A stretch of DNA of 64,000 nucleotides. Origin: Paenibacillus brasilensis (GTDB taxonomy: Bacteria; Bacillota; Bacilli; Paenibacillales; Paenibacillaceae). Every line of letters starts with the position of its first letter. Within the stretch, counting starts at the first letter, position 1. The translations under genes were made by a program, and so were the position numbers. A model generated the notes under the pieces. That model was not told where the DNA came from. It made no database searches and saw only the letters and a list, made by a program, of their open reading frames with translations. The DNA lies in assembly GCF_009363115.1 (NCBI RefSeq), contig NZ_CP045298.1, positions 1,952,001 to 2,016,000 of the forward strand, in the 5' to 3' direction. Shown here piece by piece: positions 46,101 through 56,700 of the stretch.

Positions 46101-49100
46101 CTTTTCTTCTCGCCATTCCAATGCGATTGCATCCGGTGTTTGGTGAACACGTTCTTCCCATAATTGGATAACTGTTGATTGGCTATGATCAGGTAGACTG
46201 TCAGAGAGATTAAATTGATGGAGAATCTCCTGCTGCTCCCAATCTGTCAAAAGCTGAATATCCTTGATGGCGATGCCCGGATTGTCAATGATCTGCAGGA
46301 TGATTTGCTGAAAATGACCGATAAGGCGCTCCATCGTTGCTTTGGAAAACAAACTTCGGTTATAGCCCAAATGAATTTCAATCGTTTCCCCTAAACGAAT
46401 TTCCCATGTCAAATCGAATTTAGCACTTTGAGTATCTATTTTGTATTCTTTAAGCTTGATATCCTTCATTTGAATATTCAATTCTTCGACATCTTCCAGA
46501 GTAAACACAGTATCAAACAAAGGATTACGACTTAGGTCACGTTGTAAAGATATCTGTTCTAACAGCTGCTCTAATGGATAATCTCCATTCTCATAAATCA
46601 ACAGCATTTCTGACTTTACCTGTTGTAAAAAATCCGCATAAGTTTGTTCGTATTCCAGTTTATTGCGCAAAGGCACAACATTGGAGAACATCCCCACGGT
46701 ATGATCCAACTGCCCCGTTCTTCTTCCCGAAAGCGGCGAACCCACAATAATATCTTTCTGTCCGCTATATTTAGCCAGCAGTATAGCATAAGCAGAGAAC
46801 AGTGCCATATATGACGTGACCTGCTCAGAAACAGCCAATTCCTTGAGTTTGGCTGCCGTTGTGGCGTCCAGTTCAAAATCTAGCTGCTCCCCTTCAAATG
46901 TTTGCTGAGGAGGCCGACGATAATCGGTCGGAAAATCAAGGGTAGGCAGCTCCCCGGAGAAACGTTCCACCCAGAAATGTTCCTGCTGCTTAAATGACGG
47001 AGAATGCAGCCATTCCTCCTGCCATAATGCATAATCTTTATAATGCACCTGAAGCAGCGGGAGAGCATTCCCTTGATAGAGTTCAAATAAATCCTGTATT
47101 AATATATTCAGAGACCATCCATCGCATATCATATGATGAATATCCATGATGAAAATATGTTGGGTACTATTTAGTTCTAATAGAGCAGTCCGAACCAACG
47201 GAGCCCTGTTTAGTTCAAATGGCTGAATAAAGGCAGACACATGAGACTCCAACTCTTCCTCGTTGGTTTCTATATATAATACGGGGCTGAAAGCCTGAGC
47301 ATGAACTCGTTGAATAAGTTGACCGTTTTCCAAGTGAAAGGATGTTCTTAACGGCTCATGTCTTTCAACTAGCTTTTGTACCGCAGCCTGCCACTTTTCT
47401 TTATCAATATATCCGCTTACTTCAACAGCGAAGGGTACATTGTAGCTTATCCCTGCCGAATCAAATTGCTGAATTGAATACAGTCTCTTTTGCTGAGAAG
47501 TGACCGGATATGCTTCACGTTGATCAGAAGCCTGAATCCAGAACGTCTGCTCTGAATGTTCCCTTGAATTAATCAACTTCGCCATTTCGCGGACAGTAGG
47601 ATTCAACAATATATCCCGGATCGTAAGCTGAATGTCCAGAGATTTATGGATTCTGGATACCAGCATAGCCGCTTTAAGCGAATGTCCGCCGAGTTTTAAA
47701 AAGTGATCCGTTGTACTTATATGTTGAAACCCTAGTACATCCTGATAAATGCTCAAAAGCTTGAATTCCAGTTCATTAATAGGTTCTATCATATGAATAT
47801 CCCGTTTCTTCATGTCTGCCGGTTCGGGGAGTCCGCTGCGTTGAACTTTGCCGTTTGAATTTATGGGTAAATGTTCCATTTCCACATAAAAAGAAGGAAC
47901 CATATATTCAGGGAGACTACTCGCCATATGCTGACGCAAGTCTTCCAGGCTGTAATGCTCTTCCGGAACCAAATATGCACACAAATAGCTGTAGCCATCT
48001 TTATCTTGCTTGGCTAGTACAGTTCCCTCCTTGACCCCCGAGTATATTAGCAGCTGAGTGGACACTTCATTTAGTTCAATACGGTGACCCCTGATTTTCA
48101 CCTGATGATCTATTCTACCCAAATACTCCATATCACCATTGGGCAGCCATTTGGCTAGATCGCCGGATTTATACATTTTTTCTCCCGGTTTAAAAGGATT
48201 ATCTATGAACCGCTCCTTGGTCAGCTCTTCTCGGTTCAAGTATCCTCTGGTAACCCCGCCGCCTGTAACATATAATTCTCCAGGAATCCCAACAGGCATA
48301 AGATGGTGCTGATCGTCTAAAATATAAGCATTCAAAGTCGCCATCGTAGTCCCAATATTACTCCTATTGCTATCTATCTCTTCTTGTGTAATCCTCTTGT
48401 AGGTTACATGGACCGTAGTTTCCGTAATGCCGTACATATTTATCAGTTCCGTATGAGGATACTTATGGCTCCACTTTTTAAGTTGAACAGGAGATAGCTC
48501 TTCGCCACCAAAAATGATCTTACGGATATGAAGTGGACTCGAATGGGGTTCTTCCAAAGCTGACAACATGTTAAAGGCCGAAGGAGTCTGATTCAGGATG
48601 GTAACCTTTTCTTTGAGCAGCAATTGCCTAAACTGAGTAGCATCCTGAGCTGTCTCTCGGGGCACAATAACAAGCCTCCCACCATGAAGAAGCGCTCCAT
48701 ACATCTCCCATACAGAAAAATCAAAGCACATCGAGTGGAACATAGTCCATACATCACGATGATCAAAATCAAACAAATTAGTACTATTAAACAAGAGTTG
48801 AACTACATTCCTGTGTTCGACCATGACTCCCTTCGGCTTCCCGGTAGAGCCTGAAGTATAAATGATATATGCCCTGGAACACGGAGTATTTAGCTCTGCC
48901 AGCACTTGTTCTGACTCTTGAGTCCATTTATCATCATGAAGAGCAATCACTTGGCCTGAATACTTAGCTGGTATACTGCCAGGATCGTCAACTAATAAGA
49001 ATGAAGCTCCGCTGTCTTCCAACGTGTACTCAATTCGCTCTACAGGGTAATGTGGATCTATAGGCATATAGGTAGCGCCTGCTTTGATAATAGCCAGTAT

Positions 49101-50690
49101 CCCAACCACCATCTCCAGTGAGCGCTCTACGGAAATAGCTACAATGATCTCGGATTCAACACCTTTTTGGATAAGATATCTTGCCAATTGGTTGGACGCT
49201 TTATCCAGTTCCCTGTAAGTAAGTGTCTGTTGATTGTAGGATAGAGCAACGGCATCCGGTGTCTTCACCACTTGCTTCTGAAACAGAGCCGTAATGGTCC
49301 CGTCATCAGGATAATCAGCCTGATTTCGGTGACTAAGCTCTAGCAATCTTTGCTCTTCCTCTGGTGTAACCAGTTTTATTTGGTCTATTTCAATATCAGA
49401 ATTGCGTAGTACACAATCTATAATATTTTGAAAATGATTAGCCAGGCTTTCGATAAAGGATCGAGTATATACCTCCCGATTGAAGACAAAGCTGACCTTC
49501 AGCTGTTTTCCAGGCACAAACACAATGCTTAAATCATAGTTATTTTGTTCAACTCCGCCGCCTCCATGAATCGCAAAGCCCAAATGATCTTTTAATTCAC
49601 GCAAAGAATCCAGTGAGGATGCATAGTTCTCAAACACACAGATATGATCAAATAATTGTCCTCCACAGTCTGAATTAGCCTGTATATCCGCAAGCGAACT
49701 GTACTCAAAAGGCTTGGATTGAATCATTCCTTCATGCATCTCAGCTAGCAGATTACAGAAGGTATCTCCTGGTTTTCGGGTCATACGAACCGGAATCGTA
49801 TTAATAAATAAACCTACAATGCGCTCGATATTCGGAACCTCAGGAGGACGACCGGACACGACCGTACCAAATACGACATCATCTGTACGGTTATATTTTT
49901 GCAGCAGTATCCCCCAGGCTGTTTGTATCACATGATTCAGCGTTGTATGCTGTTTTTGTGACAGTGCCGTCAAGTGCTCTGTAGTGGCCTTACTTAGTGA
50001 GTGCGAGAATTCCTCGGTATGATAGGCTACCCCGTTTCCTTTCTGCTGTCGCGGTATGGTAACTGTTTCCTCATAACCGTGCAGATATGTTTGCCAGTAG
50101 CGTGCCGCTGCATCGGTATCCTGATTTTTAAGCCACTGAATATACTCGCTATATTTTGTAGCTGATTGGTGGGGTAAAGGTTGATTATGAGTGAGATTTC
50201 CATATACCGTAAGGATCTCTTCAAAGACCAGACTCCAGCACCATCCGTCCATAACAATATGATGAAAGTTCCATAGTAGAATATACTTGTTATAGGATGT
50301 TTTTATGAGATGTAATCGAATGAGAACATCCTTTGCCAGTTGATACGGCTTCGCTCGATCCTCCTCTTTATATCTCTCTAAAAATAATTCCTGATCAGTT
50401 TCATTCAGATGGGTAATATCCTGCACTTCCAGCTTCGCTTCCCGATGCTTTAATACAATTTGTATAGGTTGTTTAAGCTTTTCTTGCACAAAAGCGGTCC
50501 GCAATACATCATGCTTTTGAATGACAATATTAAAACCCTTCTCTAAAATATGAGGATTTATAGTCCCTTCCAATTGAGCATAACCCTGTACATAATAAGA
50601 ATTTTGCTGGTCGTCCTTCATGGAGTGGTATAAAATACCTTTTTGCATAGGCGTCAATTCATACATATCTTGAATATTGCTTTTATCCAT
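43116..50690 (-). CDS. NRPS subunit, C-A(Thr)-T-C-A(hydrophobic)-T-E, no thioesterase
   Basis: A 2524-residue two-module peptide synthetase. Order: condensation (about 5-435, HHIVMDGW near 142), adenylation (480-960, YTSGSTGKPKG near 610), carrier (GGHSLKA near 1000), condensation (1045-1475, HHMICDGW near 1187), adenylation (1515-2010), carrier (GGDSIKA near 2028), epimerase (2075-2515, HHLVVDAVSW near 2211). Specificity residues in the first A domain read DFWNIGMVHK, the standard threonine code. The second reads DALIIGAVCK, a hydrophobic, perhaps aromatic, pocket. The first C domain is of the type following an epimerase (MYELTPMQKGILYH). The protein stops directly after the epimerase (INHCVHKGLQKV), without the docking tail seen on the other two subunits and without a TE or reductase. 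Confidence 0.93.
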   Translation of the reverse strand: MDKSNIQDMYELTPMQKGILYHSMKDDQQNSYYVQGYAQLEGTINPHILEKGFNIVIQKHDVLRTAFVQEKLKQPIQIVLKHREAKLEVQDITHLNETDQELFLERYKEEDRAKPYQLAKDVLIRLHLIKTSYNKYILLWNFHHIVMDGWCWSLVFEEILTVYGNLTHNQPLPHQSATKYSEYIQWLKNQDTDAAARYWQTYLHGYEETVTIPRQQKGNGVAYHTEEFSHSLSKATTEHLTALSQKQHTTLNHVIQTAWGILLQKYNRTDDVVFGTVVSGRPPEVPNIERIVGLFINTIPVRMTRKPGDTFCNLLAEMHEGMIQSKPFEYSSLADIQANSDCGGQLFDHICVFENYASSLDSLRELKDHLGFAIHGGGGVEQNNYDLSIVFVPGKQLKVSFVFNREVYTRSFIESLANHFQNIIDCVLRNSDIEIDQIKLVTPEEEQRLLELSHRNQADYPDDGTITALFQKQVVKTPDAVALSYNQQTLTYRELDKASNQLARYLIQKGVESEIIVAISVERSLEMVVGILAIIKAGATYMPIDPHYPVERIEYTLEDSGASFLLVDDPGSIPAKYSGQVIALHDDKWTQESEQVLAELNTPCSRAYIIYTSGSTGKPKGVMVEHRNVVQLLFNSTNLFDFDHRDVWTMFHSMCFDFSVWEMYGALLHGGRLVIVPRETAQDATQFRQLLLKEKVTILNQTPSAFNMLSALEEPHSSPLHIRKIIFGGEELSPVQLKKWSHKYPHTELINMYGITETTVHVTYKRITQEEIDSNRSNIGTTMATLNAYILDDQHHLMPVGIPGELYVTGGGVTRGYLNREELTKERFIDNPFKPGEKMYKSGDLAKWLPNGDMEYLGRIDHQVKIRGHRIELNEVSTQLLIYSGVKEGTVLAKQDKDGYSYLCAYLVPEEHYSLEDLRQHMASSLPEYMVPSFYVEMEHLPINSNGKVQRSGLPEPADMKKRDIHMIEPINELEFKLLSIYQDVLGFQHISTTDHFLKLGGHSLKAAMLVSRIHKSLDIQLTIRDILLNPTVREMAKLINSREHSEQTFWIQASDQREAYPVTSQQKRLYSIQQFDSAGISYNVPFAVEVSGYIDKEKWQAAVQKLVERHEPLRTSFHLENGQLIQRVHAQAFSPVLYIETNEEELESHVSAFIQPFELNRAPLVRTALLELNSTQHIFIMDIHHMICDGWSLNILIQDLFELYQGNALPLLQVHYKDYALWQEEWLHSPSFKQQEHFWVERFSGELPTLDFPTDYRRPPQQTFEGEQLDFELDATTAAKLKELAVSEQVTSYMALFSAYAILLAKYSGQKDIIVGSPLSGRRTGQLDHTVGMFSNVVPLRNKLEYEQTYADFLQQVKSEMLLIYENGDYPLEQLLEQISLQRDLSRNPLFDTVFTLEDVEELNIQMKDIKLKEYKIDTQSAKFDLTWEIRLGETIEIHLGYNRSLFSKATMERLIGHFQQIILQIIDNPGIAIKDIQLLTDWEQQEILHQFNLSDSLPDHSQSTVIQLWEERVHQTPDAIALEWREEKLTYRQVNEQANQIARVLRSRNIGRDHVVGIMLLPSCVRVVSVMGVLKAGAAYLPIDPSYPVERIAYFVEDSQAQVLITERALMDSITTDLGGSDRILFIDDRQAIDQYDTSNIESITRPEDMAYVIYTSGSTGKPKGVMIEHHSLSNFSNLATTFNIKEGSRVLQFFSFSFDASVLETFLTLLAGGTLVIEDRNILVEYGLGRWLREHMIHATILPPSLLRTLPYEPIPSLHTLIAGGEACTMDIIEKWSEGRTFVNAYGPTEGTVCATVAILDQDSSRITIGRPVVNTEVYIVDEHHRMQPVGVPGELCISGPGLARGYLHRSELSREKFVPNPFREQQRMYKTGDLARWLPNGEIEYLGRIDDQVKVRGYRVELGEITQRLLEHESIRETCILPVTSVNGIVSLVAYYVSEECLATAMLRKFLSKELPDYMIPAHFVHLSAMPLTANGKIDTKGLPHPNESLESKVAPGNELEKLLVDLWSEALSVSNIGIDDHFFELGGDSIKAIQLAARLGQVGYAVKIKDIMQFQTIGELASNLNGEKTASMNEQIVVGEVPLTPIQHWVFNLNDNPFHWNQAVMMYSPEGWDTQVIVKAFERITKQHDALRMRFKHTNEGLVQENMDEAGRHFDIEIFDWTVSEKIEFQIEQEANRLQSSIHLLQGPLIKLGVFRTDHGDHLLIIIHHLVVDAVSWRIIMEDFEYLYESFKEHRDVQLPAKTTSFKTWSQELSAYANSADFLQEKDYWKNVLRESVSKLPIELAEGAGTHIFKEMDSIDVSLTQEETEALLTKAPVAYNTEINDLLLTALVKTIKDWTGNPDVAVDVESHGRDEFREHLNLARTVGWFTSFYPVVYKANGDSLGELIQSVQRTHAKVPHNGIGYGILKYLTETQYTEDLEFTLSPEILFNYLGRFEDGLQREEIVSSSMPMGELIHQDMQWPYNLEMNAFIVNGIFHYSLRFNQRLFTRRTMEALTLKYQQSLTDIINHCVHKGLQKV

Positions 50691-50717
50691 CTGTATGCCT
50701 CCTCAGTTATGCAAGCT

Positions 50718-53700
50718 TTATTTTAGAGCATCAAAAATATCATCAAGCTCCTCCATGCTTAAATCCTCAACTGTAAAATCACTAGGCGTATGCTCAACAC
50801 TCTCCCGCTCTGAGCAATGTCGTATAATACCCTCCAAATTGTGGAGGAAGTCACGGCTGAATGCCTCCATTGTGGAATGTGAGAATACATTCGGTTGATA
50901 ACTTAAAATAAACTTCATTTGTCCTTCAAAAAACATTCCGTTTATTTCAATTTCCCGGTATCGATCCAACGACTCACAATATGCCCGACCAGTTGCATAA
51001 GTGGACATCGTAAACTCCTGGGTTCCATGAGTATCTATTTGACCAAGATAATTAAACAAAATTTGAGGCTGAGGTACAGGGACAAAATCATTCTTTAATG
51101 AATCCGGGGTAAGATACTTCAATATACCGTAGCCTATCCCTTTTTGAGGAATCTTCCTCAACGTCTCTTTGACGGTTTTAATAACGTCAGATATATCATC
51201 CTTCGAAAGCTGAAACAGCACTGGATAAATACTGGTAAACCAGCCTATCGTTCTGGATATATCCAGGTGATCCATAATTTCTTCACGTCCATGACCCTCC
51301 AGACTGACGACAATATCTGAGTGACCTGACCATCTTCTAATGGTGAGAGCCAATGCAGTCAATAAAATATCGTTCATTTCGGTCCGATAGGCCTTATGGA
51401 CCGTAGTTATTAATTGTTCCGATAATTTGGGATCCAGCTTGATCGTGATCTCACCAGTTGCTTCAGTATCCGATGAGGAGGGCTGCTTATCCGGAATTAA
51501 AACCTCTGGTGCCTCCTGTATTCTTGTCCAATACGGAATTTCTCGAAGAAGTGTCTGGCTTTGCGCATAGTGAACCAGCTGTCGGCTCCACTCCAGATAA
51601 GACGTTGTTTTCGCAGGCAATGTGATGTCCATTCCACTCATTGCCTGCTCATATGCGGTCGAGAAATCCTCGAACAAGATTCGCCAGGATACCCCATCTA
51701 TTAGCAAATGATGCACAACAAATAAGAGATAATCCCCATGTGCCGTCTTAAATAGTCCTAGACGAACTAACGGCCCCTGTTCAATATGGAGCGATCGATG
51801 AAGGATCTCTCCCTGTTGCTGGATAAAGCATTCTACCCCGGTATCATCATGTATTTCAAAAGTATCCAACTCGTAAATTCCAGCCGACATGGCGCGGTTT
51901 ACCTGATAATATCCTTCAGTATTTGCTGCAAAAACAATTCGCAGCGAGTCATGATGCTGGACTATATGATCCATTGCCCTACGAATTTCATGACTTTGCC
52001 AGCCCTGCCGACGATACAGAAGCGCAGATTGATTCCAGTGATGTTGATCAGACAGCTTCTGCTCAAAGAACCAGTTCTGAATTGGTGTTAAACCAGTCTC
52101 CCCGACTACAGGCTGCTGACTGATTCTGATCGTTTTCTCCTGTAGATAGGGCAAGATTTCTCGTATCGATGGATGTTTTAAAAAAGTAGATACCTCGACC
52201 TTCAAGTTATGCTTGCCAAGATTAGCCACAAATGTAATGGCCTTAATAGAATCCCCCCCCAGTTCAAAAAAGTTATCTGTTACTCCAACCTCTTCAATTT
52301 GTAGAACATCGGACCATATGTTTGCCAACAGTATTTCCAGTTCACTTTCTGGAGCAAGATAGGTACTCGCTGCAGATATATTAGGCTCAGGCAAAGCTTT
52401 GGAATTTAATTTTCCATTATGGTTCAAAGGGAGCTTTTCCAATTGTACAAAATGAGACGGAATCATATAGTCCGGGAGCTGCTCTGCTAAAAACATCTTG
52501 ATTTCCGCTTTATCTAACTGAGTCTCCGATACATAATAAGCACACAAATAAGGCATGTTCATATGATCATACTTGGTAACAACGGCTCCCTCTTTGATCA
52601 GACGATAATCCAGCAATCTGCCTGTCAGCTCATCCAGTTCTATACGATAACCCCTGATCTTAACCTGATTATCCATTCTGCCAAGATACTCAATATTCCC
52701 ATCAGGTAACCAACGAGCAAGATCTCCTGTTTTGTACATCTTTTGATTAGGTGAAAATGGATTGTCTACGAACTTGTCCGCAGTCAGATCGTCTCGATTA
52801 ATATATCCTCTGGCCAGGCACTTACCAGAAATACATAGTTCCCCTGGGACACCAATCGGTTGAAGCTGCTTCTCCTGATTGATGATATATAGCATAACGT
52901 TGTCAATTGGTTTGCCAATTGGGACAGTTCTAATCTCATCCTGCGGAGCACAATTATAAAAAGAAACATCGACAGTGGCTTCCGTAGGCCCGTATAAATT
53001 GTATAAGCCCGTGGATAGACCCAACCTCTGGAATCTGGATACGTGATTGGGCAGTAAAGCTTCACCACTTGTGAATATTCTCTTAAGACTTGATACCTGC
53101 TGAGCATAGGATGGAATCTCTACAAAATCTAAAAAGCTGTTAAACATGGAAGGAACAAAGTGAATGCTTGTAATGCCATATTGCTGGATAACATCTATCA
53201 TTCTTTGTGGTGATTTCTCTTCCTCCGGTTTCAAAATACATAAATGAGCTCCGGTAAAGAACCACATTAACAGCTCCCATACAGATACATCAAACACATA
53301 AGGCGTTTTTTGTAAAAAAACATCATGCTCCTGGATATTATATTCCTTGACCATCCAGGTAATCCGGTTCAATAATGTACCGTGCTCAATCATGACCCCC
53401 TTCGGCTGGCCTGTCGAGCCTGAAGTATAAATAATGTAGGCAAGGTCATGCTCTTCATTTACAGCAAACAAATTGCTATTATCACCGAAGTATATTTCGG
53501 AATGATCGAGATATATACACTGAACATCTATATCTTCCAAGTGGTCTTTTAGAGCCTGCGTGGTCAGTAACACATGGGTCCCGCTATTTTCAAGCATGTA
53601 TTTTATGCGATTGCCAGGGAAATCCTTCGAAATAGGCATATAAGCTGCGCCTGATTTGAGGATGGCCAGAATGCCAATCATCATCTCAAAGGAACGCTCT

Positions 53701-56700
53701 ATCATAATGCCGACGATACTATCACGGGAAATCCCCTTTTTTTGCAAATGCCGTGCCAGTTGATTAGCACGTTCGTTTAGCTCCGCATAGCTCATATACT
53801 GGCCATCATAAATTAAAGCTGTATGATTCGGATTTTTTTCAGCCTGTTCTTCGAATATACGGTGTACGGGCCTAAACGAAGGATATACAACCGCCGTATC
53901 ATTGAATTCTGACAATATCTTATGCTTCTCTGTCTTCGTAATCAGTTCGATGTCAGCCAATACTTCATCGGGATGGTCTAAAAGTTGATCTAAAAGATGC
54001 ATAAAGTGAGTTGACATGCGTTCAATAGTACCTTGTTCAAACAATTGAGTACTATATTCAACAAAAATCTGTATATCCGTCGAGTTTATCTCTCGGATGT
54101 ACCAGGTCAAATCCACCTTTGAATGGTTCCATTTCATAGGAAGTGCCATGAAGCGGATTTCTGCATTTTGGCTGGACTGAGTATCCGGGTTCTCAAATAC
54201 GAACATCGTATCGAACAGTGGGTTTCTACTTATATCTCTGCGGATATTAAGCTGCTGCAGCAGCTTTTCCAACGGGTAATCCTGATTTTCCATAGCTGCA
54301 AACACCGTTTCCTTCACATTCATTAACAATTGCTTGAATGTGATAGAGGGTGCAGGGAAACTCCGAATGGCCAACGTGCTTGCAAACATACCGACCACAG
54401 GTTCTACATCAACATGGGAACGGCCTGTCGTGTTGGTTCCTACAACAATATCCTCTGCCCCCGTGTATTTAGCCAAAAGTACGTTGTATATAGTAAGAAG
54501 AGTCGTATATACAGAGACATTATGCCGTTTCGCAAATTCTTTTAATTTTGCCGTTACATTCGATTCCACCTGGATATCATAAATATCCCCTTCAAATTGC
54601 TGCACAGAGGGACGCGGATAATCTGTAGGAAGATCAAGGGTAGGTAAATCCCCTTGCATCTGTTCCAACCAATATTTCTCTTGTTTTTTCATCTCATCAT
54701 GCTCTGCCAGCTGCTGTTGCCATACCGCGTAATCTTTATATTGAATACGCAACTCAGGGAGACTTTCACCCCGATATAATCTCATCATCTCATCAAGCAG
54801 AATATCGGCAGATAATCCATCGAAAGCAATATGATTAATATCCATTAGTAAAAAATGACGTTGAGCATTCAATTTAATAAGTTTGACGCGAATCAGAGGC
54901 GCTTCATCCAATTTGAACGGCTTTATGAATTGCTGCATCCATAATGCCGCTTCCTCGGTGGCCGTTTCCATATACTCAACTCGGAAATCCACCTTTTCAT
55001 GAACCTTTTGTTTGAGCTCACCTTCGACTAAATGAAAAGATGTTCGCAAGGCCTCATGCCGACTTACCAATTGTTCAATGACCTCTCCTAATCGGGCAGC
55101 GTCTAAATTTCCCTTCACCTCAAAGATAAAAGGAATGTGGTAGCTGGTCCCTATACCATCTAATTGCTGGACTGAGAACAGCCTTTTTTGAGCTGAGGAT
55201 ACCGCATAATACTCCGCTTTTGGCACTGGAACTATAGAGGGGTAAGCAGCGGTTATTTTAGCCTTCATTAAATGATTGGCCAGCTCCCGAATCGTTGGAT
55301 AGGTCATAATCGTTTGTAGAGAAACCTTAATTTTTAATGACTTCTGGATTCGCGATAGCAGCATCAGTGCTTTTAGAGAATGTCCTCCTATCGCGAGGAA
55401 ATGGTCCGTTACACTAACACTGGTTCTACCCAAAACTTCTTTCCATATTTGAAGCAGTGTCTCCTCCATCGGGTTGATCGTAATTTCTCCCGAATACGTA
55501 TCCATTGCTGCAGGATCAGGCAACCGCTTCTTATCTATTTTTCCGCTTGGAGTCAGTGGAATAGATGGAAGAACCGTAAAATGGGAAGGTATCATATACT
55601 CCGGTAATTTCATTTTCAAAGCCGCCCTAAGCTCATCTTGCCGGATATCCCCCTGATTCGTTACGATATACGCGCACAATTCCTCCTGTTCCGTCCCCGC
55701 ACCGTAAATGATAACCACAGCATCTTTTATACTGGCCTGTTCGCGTAATACAGCTTCAATTTCACCCAATTCAATTCGATAGCCTCTTATTTTGGCCTGC
55801 TTGTCCATTCGACCTAAATATTGAATGCTCCCATCCTCCAAGAAACGAGCCAAGTCACCTGTTCGATACATTTTTTCCCCGGGTTTGAACGGGTTAGACG
55901 TGAATTTCTCCGCGGTAAGCTCCTCTTGTCCCCAGTAACCTCTGGCAAGTCCCTCTCCGCCAATGCATAGCTCCCCAGCGATTCCAACAGGCTGTAGCTT
56001 TCCATCCTTATTAACGATGTAAACTAGCTTATTGTAAATAGGCTTGCCAATATGGATCATTTCAGGAGGGCCCTCAAATACGGCATGTGTTGCATCAACG
56101 GTCGTCTCCGTAGGTCCGTAAGCGTTCAAAAAGACTCTGCCTTTGCCCCACTTCTCAACAACACTTGCCTCCACCTGTTCTCCTCCTGTGGAGATCAGTT
56201 TTAAATCCGGCAATTCCATATAAGGAAGAATCTTTAATATAGATGGTACAAACTGTATTGAGGAAACCTTCTGATCTCGTAAGTAATGCATGAATGGTTC
56301 GCCTGATAGCAAAAAATCTTTATTTACAACAATTAAGGTTGCCCCATGCAGCAACGTTAAAAAAATCTGTCCAACTGATGCATCAAAGCTAAGAGAAGCG
56401 GTTTGTAAAACACGCTCCCCGTGCTTGATATGATAAATGTCTGATATGAGACTATAATTATGCAGGGCTTGATGATCTATCATTACTCCCTTAGGCTTAC
56501 CTGTAGATCCCGAAGTATAAATCATATACACCAGATCTTGGGCTTCATTCACGTTCTCAATATTCTCTCCACTCCCCTTGAATAACAAAGGGTCATCAAT
56601 CCATAATGTGTGTCCCGAAAAATAGACAGAGGTATTTTTATTACGGATTAAATATGCCGCTCCCCCATCACTTAACATATATTCTATTCTTTCTTTAGGA

